A stretch of DNA of 7,952 nt from Bacteroidales bacterium (GTDB lineage: Bacteria > Bacteroidota > Bacteroidia > Bacteroidales > JAOZVK01), in NCBI GenBank assembly GCA_029938185.1, contig JAOZVK010000260.1, positions 1 to 7,952 of the forward strand. The letters run 5' to 3'. The notes beneath the pieces are model-generated. The model was not told the DNA's origin, did no database searches, and worked only from the letters and a program-made list of their open reading frames with translations. Positions 1 to 5,948 of the stretch are shown here, in pieces (position 1 is the stretch's first letter; the number at the start of each line of letters is the position of its first letter). The position numbers and the translations under genes are program-made.

Positions 1-54
1 TCTATGATTAAAACTACTTGAAAAACAAGACTGTCCAACTTCTGACGGGTAGCC

Positions 55-813
55 TTATCCTTTAACCCATCCAAAAACTTTTGTAATTATTGCTTCAGCC
101 CATTGGTATGGGTTTTCTCTAATTTTCTTTTCTTCTTCGCTAACTTTTAGAAACATAGCATCAAGTGCTTTCTCAGTTACAAAATTGCTGAGTTGTGTGT
201 CCACTGGTTTTAATCCTGCAAGTTGACCTGGAATAGAGTTTGCTACTTCATTATATTTTGTAGTTAAACTAGTCCATATTTTATTTGTTGATATATCTCC
301 TACTAACACTTTATCTAGTGATTCATCAATTTTGGGAGCAAAAGCATCTTTTAGCTGCATATATGTTTTGCTTTTAAGGTATTCGGTTGCTGCTGTTTCT
401 GTTCCTTGTAATATACTTAAACCATCAACAACTGTCATATCTGTTATAGCACTTTTGAAAATAGGTAAAGCTTCGCTTGTAGCATCTTCGGCAGAACGAT
501 TCATACTTAATATTACATCATCAATTAGTTTGTCAACTCCTGCTAATTTAAGATATTGATTATCTTTCTTATCGTATATTATTTTTGCTTCTGGAGGTAA
601 TAGCATTTTTACGGCTTCATCCTTATAAAAACCGTCTTTTTTGTTTAATATACCCACAGCAGCCTCGTTACCAATATCTAATGCTTTTTTAAGACCTTCT
701 GTTATTTCCGATTCACTTGGGTCTGAACTTGGGTTACTATCTAATATTTGGTCACACGAACTTAGTGAAAATGCTAATACTGCTAATAATAATATCAATT
801 TGTTTGCTTTCAT
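55..813 (-). CDS. DUF4197 family lipoprotein
   Basis: A 252-residue exported protein of unknown biochemical function. Residues 1-20 form a lipoprotein signal peptide: K2 and K5, a hydrophobic stretch, then a lipobox LSSC with the lipidated Cys at 20. The residues after Cys (DQILDS) lack the K-D/E-D/E export signature, so periplasm-facing anchoring is the simpler guess. A polar linker (about 21-35) leads into a domain matching DUF4197 as I know it, with the pattern EGLKKAL.IG...AV..L.K.DGFY near 39-65 followed by a K.LLPPEA stretch, then a mostly helical remainder to the C-terminus. The length fits the family. The start is the ATG just before the signal peptide. It is divergent from xseA across a 525-base gap and appears to be a single-gene unit within the window. 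Family assignment is by recognised pattern, not a search; the role is unknown. Confidence 0.85.
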   Translation of the reverse strand: MKANKLILLLAVLAFSLSSCDQILDSNPSSDPSESEITEGLKKALDIGNEAAVGILNKKDGFYKDEAVKMLLPPEAKIIYDKKDNQYLKLAGVDKLIDDVILSMNRSAEDATSEALPIFKSAITDMTVVDGLSILQGTETAATEYLKSKTYMQLKDAFAPKIDESLDKVLVGDISTNKIWTSLTTKYNEVANSIPGQLAGLKPVDTQLSNFVTEKALDAMFLKVSEEEKKIRENPYQWAEAIITKVFGWVKG

Positions 814-867
814 TTTATTATGATTTAGATTACTAAAAAATTTTATTAATATATTATAAAAAATGGC

Positions 868-955
868 TTTCCATGGTTTTATATTTTATTTTACTTACAT
901 ATGAATTTCATATTGTAAGTTTTATATAAAATGAGTAAAATCATTTGTATGGAAA
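868..955. repeat. long imperfect inverted repeat upstream of the DUF4197 gene
   Basis: Outer arms TTTCCAT (868-874) and ATGGAAA (949-955) are exact complements. Inner arms ACTTACA (893-899) and TGTAAGT (914-920) are also exact, and continue as TATGAA (900-905) against TTCATA (907-912) with one bulged base. The DNA between the inner and outer arms pairs only partly. If DUF4197 transcription starts near 975 on the minus strand, this would fold as a large hairpin in its leader. It could equally be a decayed miniature element. Confidence 0.55.
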
Positions 956-980
956 CTTATTTTTAGTTTTATTTTTGTGG

Positions 981-988
981 CAAATTTA
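981..988 (-). promoter_or_regulatory. possible -7 element for the DUF4197 gene
   Basis: Read on the minus strand this is TAAATTTG, an exact match to the Bacteroidota TAnnTTTG element. No TTG/TTTG lies about 20 bases upstream of it, so only half of the promoter is supported. It would give a leader of about 160 bases carrying the 868-955 inverted repeat. Confidence 0.3.
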
Positions 989-1059
989 ACAAGTATACAT
1001 ATATTTTCTATATATTTATTTACTTTTATCAAAATATTTAATATAAAATATCTAACTAA

Positions 1060-1091
1060 TTGAATAAAAGCTAATTCATATTTTAAATTTG
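1060..1091 (+). promoter_or_regulatory. candidate promoter for xseA
   Basis: TTG at 1060-1062, a 21-base spacer, then TAAATTTG at 1084-1091, matching the Bacteroidota -33/-7 pattern. Transcription would begin near 1098, inside a perfect 14-bp palindrome (TAATAAGCTTATTA, 1092-1105), leaving a leader of about 240 bases before xseA. The background is so AT-rich that a chance match is possible. Confidence 0.4.
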
Positions 1092-1338
1092 TAATAAGCT
1101 TATTATATGAGCAATACTGTTACTATAAAATAATACATAATATCTATATAAGTAAAGATTAAAAAATAACTTCGGATTTTAACTTGTTCTTTTTCACTTC
1201 GAAAAGTCTCTGAATAATCCATTATTAAGGAATTTTCAAAGCTTGTAAAAGAAAAAAATAACTGCCTTAAAAAACCAAACTTATTATTTAAACTTTACTA
1301 AACTTGTAACGAACTATAATGTAATTTATTATAAAAAA

Positions 1339-2742
1339 ATGACAAAGAATATTATTACACTATCTCAGCTCAACAGCTCAATACGTAAATCTATATATAA
1401 TGAATTTTCTGAAACTTTTTGGTTAATTGCTGAAATTAGTGATTTTAAAGAAAGCAAAAGAGGTCATGCATATTTAGAGCTTATAGAAAAAGATGAAAAA
1501 ACAAAAAAACAAAAAGCCAAATCGCGTGCTACAATTTGGTCAACAACATATCGTTTTCTAAAACCATATTTTGAAAGTGCAACCAAACAAAAAATAATAG
1601 CAGGTATCAAAGTGTTGATAAATGTTACTGTTGATTTTCATGAAATTTATGGTTTAAGTCTAAACATTATTGATATTGAGCCAAGCTACACAATTGGTGA
1701 TATTGAGCGTCAGAAACAAGAAATAATTGATAGGCTGAATGAAGAGGGGATTGTAAATATGAATAAAGAAATTGATATTCCTGAATTGTGTCAGAAAATA
1801 GCAATTATTTCGTCATCAAGTGCTGCCGGATATGGAGATTTTGTGCATCAACTTGAAAATAATGCTTTTAATTATAAATTTTATCTCAAGCTTTTTCCTG
1901 CAACTATGCAAGGCGACAAAGCTGAAGAGTCAATAGTAAATGCGTTAGAAAAAATATATGAATATGAAGATTTTTTTGATATTGTTGTAATAATTCGTGG
2001 AGGTGGTTCAAAATCTGATTTAAGTTGTTTTGATAGTTATTGGATTTCATCAAATATTGCTCAGTTTCCACTACCGGTAATAACTGGAATTGGACACGAA
2101 AGAGATGAGTCTATTGCAGATATGGTTGCAAACACATCGTTGAAAACTCCCACAGCAGTTGCAGAGTTTTTAATTGAAAAAATAAACTATTTAGATGAAT
2201 ATTTACAAGAAGTAAAAAATAAATTCTTTACAAATGTGAAAAGTTTAATTGTAAATAAAAATCATGAAATAACAAACTTTAGTAACAAAACAATTAACAT
2301 TGTTAAAACAAAAATTTACCAAAATAAAATTATACTAAATAGTTTAGAGTCAAAGTTTACATCAAACTCAAAATTATTTGTAAAACAAAAAGAAGTCAAA
2401 TTAAATGATTATCAGCAAGAACTTGCTTTTTTGAGCAAAAAATATTTTGCAAATAGAAATAAAAAAATAAATGAAACAAATTATAAGTTAGACTATGTGT
2501 GTTCAAAATTTTTGTTAAAACAAAAACACAAAATTGAAGTTATTGAAAATACATTGGATTATGTAAACCCTATGAATGTAGTAAAACGAGGCTATTCATT
2601 AACATCACACAAAGGAAAAATTATAAAATCTATGGAAATGTTGGAAACTGAAAGTATAATTGAAACCAAATTAAGTTGTGGAACCATAGTAAGTAAAGTT
2701 ATAAAACTCACAAATAGTGATTTAAGGTCTTCGACCTATTAA
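1339..2742 (+). CDS. xseA: exodeoxyribonuclease VII large subunit
   Basis: Catalytic subunit of exonuclease VII, a cytoplasmic nuclease that degrades single-stranded DNA from both ends and works in repair together with several small XseB subunits. The 467-residue protein shows the N-terminal OB-fold (about 5-110: LNSSIRKSI, EIS.F..S..GHAYLEL), the linker E.YGLSL.I.DI.P.YTIGD (102-121), and catalytic-domain signatures IIRGGGSKSDL (218-228), GIGHERDESIAD (250-261) and TPTAVAE (270-276). A long Lys-rich helical region follows (about 277-430), as expected for the XseB-binding arm. The start is the ATG after an A-rich leader and fits the family N-terminus. The last six codons (LRSSTY) and the TAA stop lie in a dispersed repeat beginning at 2725, so the native C-terminus may have been altered. 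xseB, often adjacent in related genomes, is not found here. Confidence 0.95.
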   Translation: MTKNIITLSQLNSSIRKSIYNEFSETFWLIAEISDFKESKRGHAYLELIEKDEKTKKQKAKSRATIWSTTYRFLKPYFESATKQKIIAGIKVLINVTVDFHEIYGLSLNIIDIEPSYTIGDIERQKQEIIDRLNEEGIVNMNKEIDIPELCQKIAIISSSSAAGYGDFVHQLENNAFNYKFYLKLFPATMQGDKAEESIVNALEKIYEYEDFFDIVVIIRGGGSKSDLSCFDSYWISSNIAQFPLPVITGIGHERDESIADMVANTSLKTPTAVAEFLIEKINYLDEYLQEVKNKFFTNVKSLIVNKNHEITNFSNKTINIVKTKIYQNKIILNSLESKFTSNSKLFVKQKEVKLNDYQQELAFLSKKYFANRNKKINETNYKLDYVCSKFLLKQKHKIEVIENTLDYVNPMNVVKRGYSLTSHKGKIIKSMEMLETESIIETKLSCGTIVSKVIKLTNSDLRSSTY

Positions 2743-2844
2743 TAGTTGCTTACGCATTATATTGATATTCTAATAAAGTAGGTCGATATATAAAAACGAC
2801 ACTTTTGTTTTTTTATATTATTCTGTTTTATCAGGCGTAAGCAA
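2725..2844. repeat. complete copy of a two-part dispersed repeat after xseA
   Basis: The left part (2725-2755) begins with the hairpin AGGTC-TTC-GACCT and ends in GCTTACGC; the right part (2776-2810) carries TAGGTCGATATATAAAAAC. TCGACCTA (2731-2738) is complementary to TAGGTCGA (2779-2786), and TTGCTTACGC (2746-2755) is exactly complementary to GCGTAAGCAA (2835-2844), giving nested inverted repeats over about 120 bases. The left part recurs at 4512-4542 (26 of 31 bases identical) and the right part at 5899-5933 (33 of 35). The element overlaps the xseA stop codon. It has the form of a miniature palindromic element or a structured transcript end. Confidence 0.8.
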
Positions 2845-2884
2845 ACTTTTATCTTTTGTATGGGTGCTTACTTAGACAAGATTA

Positions 2885-2920
2885 ACAGGATTTACATATT
2901 TAAAATCTTGTAAATCCTGT
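2885..2920. terminator. perfect 12-bp inverted repeat, possible bidirectional terminator
   Basis: ACAGGATTTACA (2885-2896) and TGTAAATCCTGT (2909-2920) are exact complements around a 12-base loop. It sits between the convergent xseA and Crp/Fnr genes, where a two-way terminator would be useful. There is no uninterrupted T-tract, so it may instead be a dispersed intergenic repeat. Confidence 0.5.
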
Positions 2921-2954
2921 CAAATTATTACATTTATAAACTTAATCAATCTAT

Positions 2955-2980
2955 GTCTTAATACACTACTGTATTAAGAC
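2955..2980 (-). terminator. hairpin just past the Crp/Fnr gene, likely terminator
   Basis: GTCTTAATACA (2955-2965) and TGTATTAAGAC (2970-2980) form a perfect 11-bp stem with a CTAC loop, starting 22 bases beyond the regulator stop codon. The position and compact shape suit transcript termination or 3'-end protection. The T-tract is weak on both strands. Confidence 0.6.
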
Positions 2981-3002
2981 GTGATTTTATAAAGCCCAAT
3001 TT

Positions 3003-3686
3003 TTAACCAGTTCTGCTAATCAATTCTAGCTGCTTTTTTTTAAGTATTTCTATTTTTTTGCTTTTTAGCCTAATAATTTTTTCTTTACTAAACTCGGCTA
3101 ATATACGGCTAACACTTTCTCTTGTTGTATCAACATAGTTACCTAACTCGTTTCTTGTAAGTGGGAGTTTGAATATTGTATTATTATATATCTCGTCGCT
3201 AAAAAAAATTAGAGCATCAGCAATTCTTCCTCTTGCATTTTTTTGAGTACGACTTATACATTTATGAAATAAATTGATTTCGTTTCTACACAATTCAACT
3301 ATTATTTCATAGGCAAATTTACCATTATTTTGCACAAATTGTTTGAATGTCTCAATATTAATAAAACAAGCGTTAGCTTTTTCGACAGTTGTAGCTGAAT
3401 AGCGATTATATTTCTCATCAAATGTTGTAGGAATACCAAGGTAAATTGGTCCTTTGGCAATTTTAATAATTTGCTCTTTGTATTGTCCCTCAATATGTAA
3501 TTTTACCACTCCTTTTTTAAGAAATATGATATTTGATGATAAAATACCTTGTCTAAAAATAGTATCTCCTTTTTTTAATTCTATTTCAGAACAATTTTGT
3601 TCCAATTTATTAAGCTCTTCATTATTCAAAAGCTTTGTAGCTGATGATTTGAATTGGCATTTTTTACATTTTTGATTATCAAACAT
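3003..3686 (-). CDS. Crp/Fnr-family transcriptional regulator
   Basis: A 227-residue cytoplasmic DNA-binding regulator. Residues about 20-135 form the cyclic-nucleotide-binding-type sensor barrel (KKGDTIFRQG at 38-47, LKKGVVKLH at 56-64), followed by a dimerisation helix and a winged helix-turn-helix (about 152-215; LPLTRNELGNYVDTTRESVSRIL). The recognition helix has E190..S193-R194, the E..SR pattern FNR uses to read TTGAT half-sites. Cysteines are at 7, 10, 32, 107, 133 and 143; C107 lines up with the central cluster cysteine of E. coli FNR (C...IETF), and C7-xx-C10 resembles its first pair, but the third N-terminal ligand is absent from its usual place. Redox or oxygen sensing is therefore possible, not shown. 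The gene is convergent with xseA and has its own promoter. Targets may include the downstream cytochrome and rhodanese genes; this is inference. Confidence 0.9.
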   Translation of the reverse strand: MFDNQKCKKCQFKSSATKLLNNEELNKLEQNCSEIELKKGDTIFRQGILSSNIIFLKKGVVKLHIEGQYKEQIIKIAKGPIYLGIPTTFDEKYNRYSATTVEKANACFINIETFKQFVQNNGKFAYEIIVELCRNEINLFHKCISRTQKNARGRIADALIFFSDEIYNNTIFKLPLTRNELGNYVDTTRESVSRILAEFSKEKIIRLKSKKIEILKKKQLELISRTG

Positions 3687-3698
3687 ATCTTTTTTTTA

Positions 3699-3731
3699 CA
3701 AAGGTAAAAAAGAATACCTTAAATCTGCAAA
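3699..3731 (-). promoter_or_regulatory. promoter of the Crp/Fnr gene with overlapping inverted repeats
   Basis: On the minus strand, TTTG (3731-3728), a 21-base spacer and TACCTTTG (3706-3699) fit the Bacteroidota promoter well. Transcription would start near 3693, leaving under about 10 bases before the ATG at 3686. Two inverted repeats overlap it: AAGGTA-N8-TACCTT (3701-3720) over the -7 side, and AAAACC-N5-GGTTTT (3729-3745) over the -33 side. These are candidate operators, possibly for autoregulation. Confidence 0.65.
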
Positions 3732-3745
3732 ACCGTATAGGTTTT

Positions 3746-4090
3746 ATTTGATAAACAATAGCTTATAATAATTTCGGATATTAAAATTGGTAAAATATGT
3801 AAGGTCTGAATACTTACAAATCAATAATATATAAAAAAGTCCTCTGAATTGAGTTTATGTTGATAATCATTCTTTATGTTTTTAAATATATAGTGATGTT
3901 TTGTGTGTTTTTTAAGTTTTCGAGCTTTTAACTTTACTTTTACCTAAGTAGCTTTTAAGTTCTGATATTCAGCAAGTTATAGACCATAAATAAATTGTAT
4001 AAAATAGGCTAAAATATTATGATATATGATAGCTTACATTATTTTGTGATGTAGAATACAAAATTTGTTATCAATTAGCACATGTAAATA
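3746..4090. other. gap between divergent genes, no gene seen
   Basis: Apart from the promoters at either edge I find no open reading frame, RNA gene or clear repeat. A few isolated TTGAT or ATCAA half-sites occur (for example near 3749 and 4070), but none forms a TTGAT-N4-ATCAA pair. At this AT content they carry little weight. Confidence 0.6.
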
Positions 4091-4122
4091 TTTGTTATAC
4101 AAGAACTAACGCCGTAGTTTTG
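4091..4122 (+). promoter_or_regulatory. promoter of the small Cys-rich membrane protein
   Basis: TTTG (4091-4094), a 20-base spacer and TAGTTTTG (4115-4122) match the Bacteroidota consensus exactly in both elements and spacing. Transcription would begin near 4129, about 20 bases before the ATG at 4152. This is the best promoter in the window. Confidence 0.7.
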
Positions 4123-4151
4123 TACTATTATTAATTTTAAAAATAGAAATC

Positions 4152-4415
4152 ATGAATAGTCAAAATGTAATAATAAAAGGTGTTTTAATTTTTGGTGTTT
4201 TAGGTTCGGCTGTATTTTTAATTCTTGTTGTTTTAGGGATGGTAATGGCTGCTTTGGGTTTTTCTTGTAATTGTTTCAAAGTATTTTCATGGTCATTAAT
4301 TGGTGTTACTATTGTTTCGGGACTTATTTTTTGGTACGGCTGCTGTTGTGATAATCCTGAGGGTGGAGATTGCAAAGGAGTAAAAGGTTTTAAAGAAGAA
4401 ATAAGTAAAAAATAA
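4152..4415 (+). CDS. small cysteine-rich two-helix membrane protein, function unknown
   Basis: An 87-residue protein I do not recognise. Two hydrophobic segments are clear: about 7-35 (VIIKGVLIFGV...LVVLGMVMAALG) and about 45-62 (FSWSLIGVTIVSGLIFW). Six cysteines cluster at the membrane edges: C39 and C41 in the short loop between the helices, C64-C65-C66 immediately after helix 2, and C74. The Lys-rich tail (K75-K87) suggests N- and C-termini in the cytoplasm, which would put C39/C41 outside and the CCC run inside. The gene stands alone, with a near-consensus promoter and a short leader, so it is probably expressed as a monocistron. Metal or thiol chemistry is conceivable from the cysteines but there is no family evidence. 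The coding case rests on the promoter spacing, intact frame and membrane-protein pattern. Confidence 0.7.
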   Translation: MNSQNVIIKGVLIFGVLGSAVFLILVVLGMVMAALGFSCNCFKVFSWSLIGVTIVSGLIFWYGCCCDNPEGGDCKGVKGFKEEISKK

Positions 4416-4741
4416 AATCGTCAAACTAGTTTTAATGTTGTTTACGAATAATGTGTTATCAATTGTATATTTAACAATAAGTTGTACAAAGTATAAAATT
4501 GGTGTAAACTAAGATCTTCGACCTATTTAATGTGGCTTACGCTTTTTTTAAATCACTGTTATATAACTAATTGCACAAACATATATGTCAAAAAACTTTA
4601 GTAACAGTACTTAAATTATCAATTGTCCATTATCAATCGACAACTACTTATAATCAACGTTTTTAGAGTATATCAATGTTTTGCTTAACAAAATAAGTTA
4701 ATGCATTGATTGTAGATATTAATTGTCTAAATATAAATGTT
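4416..4741. other. gap upstream of the rhodanese gene with repeat pieces
   Basis: No gene seen. It contains a short palindrome AAACTAGTTT (4423-4432) after the small membrane protein gene, the left-part repeat copy (4512-4542), and a 14-base imperfect direct repeat beginning ATTATCAAT (4615-4628 and 4629-4642). The span 4623-4636 reads TTGTCCATTATCAA, 8 of 10 against the FNR TTGAT-N4-ATCAA box. No convincing TAnnTTTG promoter for the rhodanese gene was found. Confidence 0.55.
4512..4542 (+). repeat. left part of the two-part dispersed repeat
   Basis: This 31-base stretch matches 2725-2755 at 26 positions without gaps, keeping TCTTCGACCTATT and GGCTTACGC or its equivalent. The small hairpin of the first copy has one mismatch here (AGATC against GACCT). 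It is followed by seven Ts (4543-4549), so in transcripts from the small membrane protein gene it might contribute to termination. Its right part is missing nearby and reappears past the rhodanese gene. Confidence 0.75.
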
Positions 4742-5794
4742 ATGAATAGAATTATTATTTTAAATATTGTAATATTTTTGAGTGTTTCTTTAGTGAGTAT
4801 TTCTTGCAAAGATGATAAAACAGCAATTGATAATAGTTTAACAACAAAAGAAGTAATAAGTAATTCTACAATCTTGTTAAATAAAATTGTAAACGATGGG
4901 GATTTTATTAATAACAATAAAGTCCCAACACTTATAGACTCGGAAAGTGTGAACAGGCTTATTGATAGTAATGTGCTTATTATTGATATTAGAAATTCAA
5001 AAGATTATGCAGAAGGGCATATTAAAGGTGCAATTAATATAAAATATAAAGAATTGATTGATTATTTTCAGGTTAGTGGAATACCAGATTATGATAAAGT
5101 TGTTATAGTCTGTTATACAGGACAATCGGCAAGTTATGCTGCATCAATACTTCAATTGGTTGGTTATAAAAATGTTTATGCTATGAACTGGGGTATGTGT
5201 GCTTGGAATAAAAAATTTAGTAGCCGATGGATAAAAAATTCTACTAACAGATTAATATCACAACTCGAAAAACAATCAAATCCAAAAATGAAAGTAGTCA
5301 AGTTGCCACATATTGAGAGTAGTAGGAAATCGGGTATAGAAATATTAAATATTAGAACAAAAAAACTCTTAGAAGAAGGTTTTAAAGAAGCATCAATAAC
5401 AATTGATGATATTATTTCAAGTCCAGGAACATATTATATAATAAACTATTGCGAACAGGAGAAATATATAAAGGGGCATTTAAAAAGTGCTGTTCAATAT
5501 AACCCAAATAGTTCTCTAAATCAAAAAACGGATTTACTAACAATACCAACAGATAAAACAGTAGTTGTGTATTGTAATACAGGACAATATAGTGCATATA
5601 TAGTTGCCTATTTACGATTGATAGGCTATAAAGCAAAAACATTAAAATATGGTGCAAATGGTTTTATGACTAAGTTGGTGCTTGAAAATAGAGCAATTGG
5701 ACAAGGGTTTAGTGAAGAACTAATAAATAATTTTAAATTTGAAACCAGTGAATATATTGAAACTGATGATGGACCAGAAGAAGGCGGTTGCTAA
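4742..5794 (+). CDS. double-rhodanese lipoprotein, probably cell-surface
   Basis: A 350-residue exported protein with two rhodanese domains, a fold that moves sulfane sulfur through a cysteine persulfide. The chosen ATG gives an N-terminus MNRIIIL followed by a hydrophobic core and a lipobox-like VSISC (Cys 22); an in-frame TTG 36 bases earlier would spoil the signal peptide. The residues after Cys, K-D-D, match the K-(D/E)2 surface export signal described in Capnocytophaga. Domain 1 (about 65-165) has DIRNSKDYAEGHIKGAINI and an active-site loop CYTGQS with C124. Domain 2 (about 215-312) has YIKGHLKSAVQY and CNTGQY with C278, then YLRLIGYKAKTLKYGANG. Both catalytic cysteines are kept. The chain ends in EEGGC, placing a Cys at the terminus. 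The octaheme cytochrome gene follows after 154 bases, suggesting joint sulfur chemistry. The substrate is unknown. Confidence 0.88.
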   Translation: MNRIIILNIVIFLSVSLVSISCKDDKTAIDNSLTTKEVISNSTILLNKIVNDGDFINNNKVPTLIDSESVNRLIDSNVLIIDIRNSKDYAEGHIKGAINIKYKELIDYFQVSGIPDYDKVVIVCYTGQSASYAASILQLVGYKNVYAMNWGMCAWNKKFSSRWIKNSTNRLISQLEKQSNPKMKVVKLPHIESSRKSGIEILNIRTKKLLEEGFKEASITIDDIISSPGTYYIINYCEQEKYIKGHLKSAVQYNPNSSLNQKTDLLTIPTDKTVVVYCNTGQYSAYIVAYLRLIGYKAKTLKYGANGFMTKLVLENRAIGQGFSEELINNFKFETSEYIETDDGPEEGGC

Positions 5795-5810
5795 AAATTA
5801 ATCATAAATG

Positions 5811-5836
5811 AAATTACGAATTATAAATTACGAATT
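5811..5836. repeat. short direct repeat after the rhodanese gene
   Basis: AAATTACGAATT occurs at 5811-5822 and again at 5825-5836, a period of 14. Simple intergenic repeats of this kind are common in AT-rich Bacteroidota genomes; no function is evident. Confidence 0.6.
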
Positions 5837-5898
5837 GGTTTACACCTAATAAGCATCTTACAAAAAATAAATCGGAAAGTTATTTTTTAATGATTCCT

Positions 5899-5933
5899 AA
5901 GTAGGTCGATATATAAAAACTACACTTTTATTT
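5899..5933 (+). repeat. right part of the two-part dispersed repeat, in the octaheme gene leader
   Basis: Matches 2776-2810 at 33 of 35 positions, including TAGGTCGATATATAAAAAC. It ends 15 bases before the ATG of the octaheme cytochrome gene, so it lies in that gene's promoter or leader. The GCGTAAGC terminal arm found in the first copy is absent here. Its TAGGTCGA is complementary to TCGACCTA in the left part at 4518-4525. Confidence 0.8.
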
Positions 5934-5948
5934 CTTAAAATAATAGTT

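Larger units (their letters stand above)
814..1338. other. 525-base gap between divergent genes; no gene seen
   Basis: Extremely AT-rich with no convincing open reading frame. It holds a long imperfect inverted repeat (868-955), a minus-strand TAnnTTTG match (981-988), and a plus-strand promoter candidate (1060-1091) followed by a 14-bp palindrome. The stretch 1106-1338 would be a long untranslated leader for xseA if that promoter is real; I see no recognisable riboswitch or RNA gene in it. Confidence 0.7.

Noticed and set aside
17..29. Terminator after the DUF4197 gene (CTTG-N5-CAAG)
   Set aside because: A 4-bp stem without a clean T-tract is too weak to call.
2743..3002. A displaced xseB gene in the gap after xseA
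   Set aside because: No reading frame of suitable length or with the small-subunit pattern is present on either strand.
3302..3675. Overlapping frames on both strands inside the Crp/Fnr gene
   Set aside because: They overlap a clear conserved gene and show no domain or start-site support.
3746..4090. tRNA or structured RNA gene in the divergent gap
   Set aside because: No cloverleaf arms or conserved T-loop sequence could be found.
4160..4375. Antisense reading frame over the small membrane protein gene
   Set aside because: The plus frame has an ideal promoter and membrane-protein pattern; the antisense frame is low-complexity with no promoter.
4706..4741. Upstream TTG start adding 12 residues to the rhodanese lipoprotein
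   Set aside because: The extension places polar residues before a well-formed signal peptide; the ATG at 4742 gives a normal lipoprotein N-terminus.
4501..5846. 9-bp inverted repeat GGTGTAAAC (4501-4509) / GTTTACACC (5838-5846) flanking the rhodanese gene
   Set aside because: It hints at element ends, but a match of this length between two AT-rich gaps can arise by chance and no target duplication was seen.
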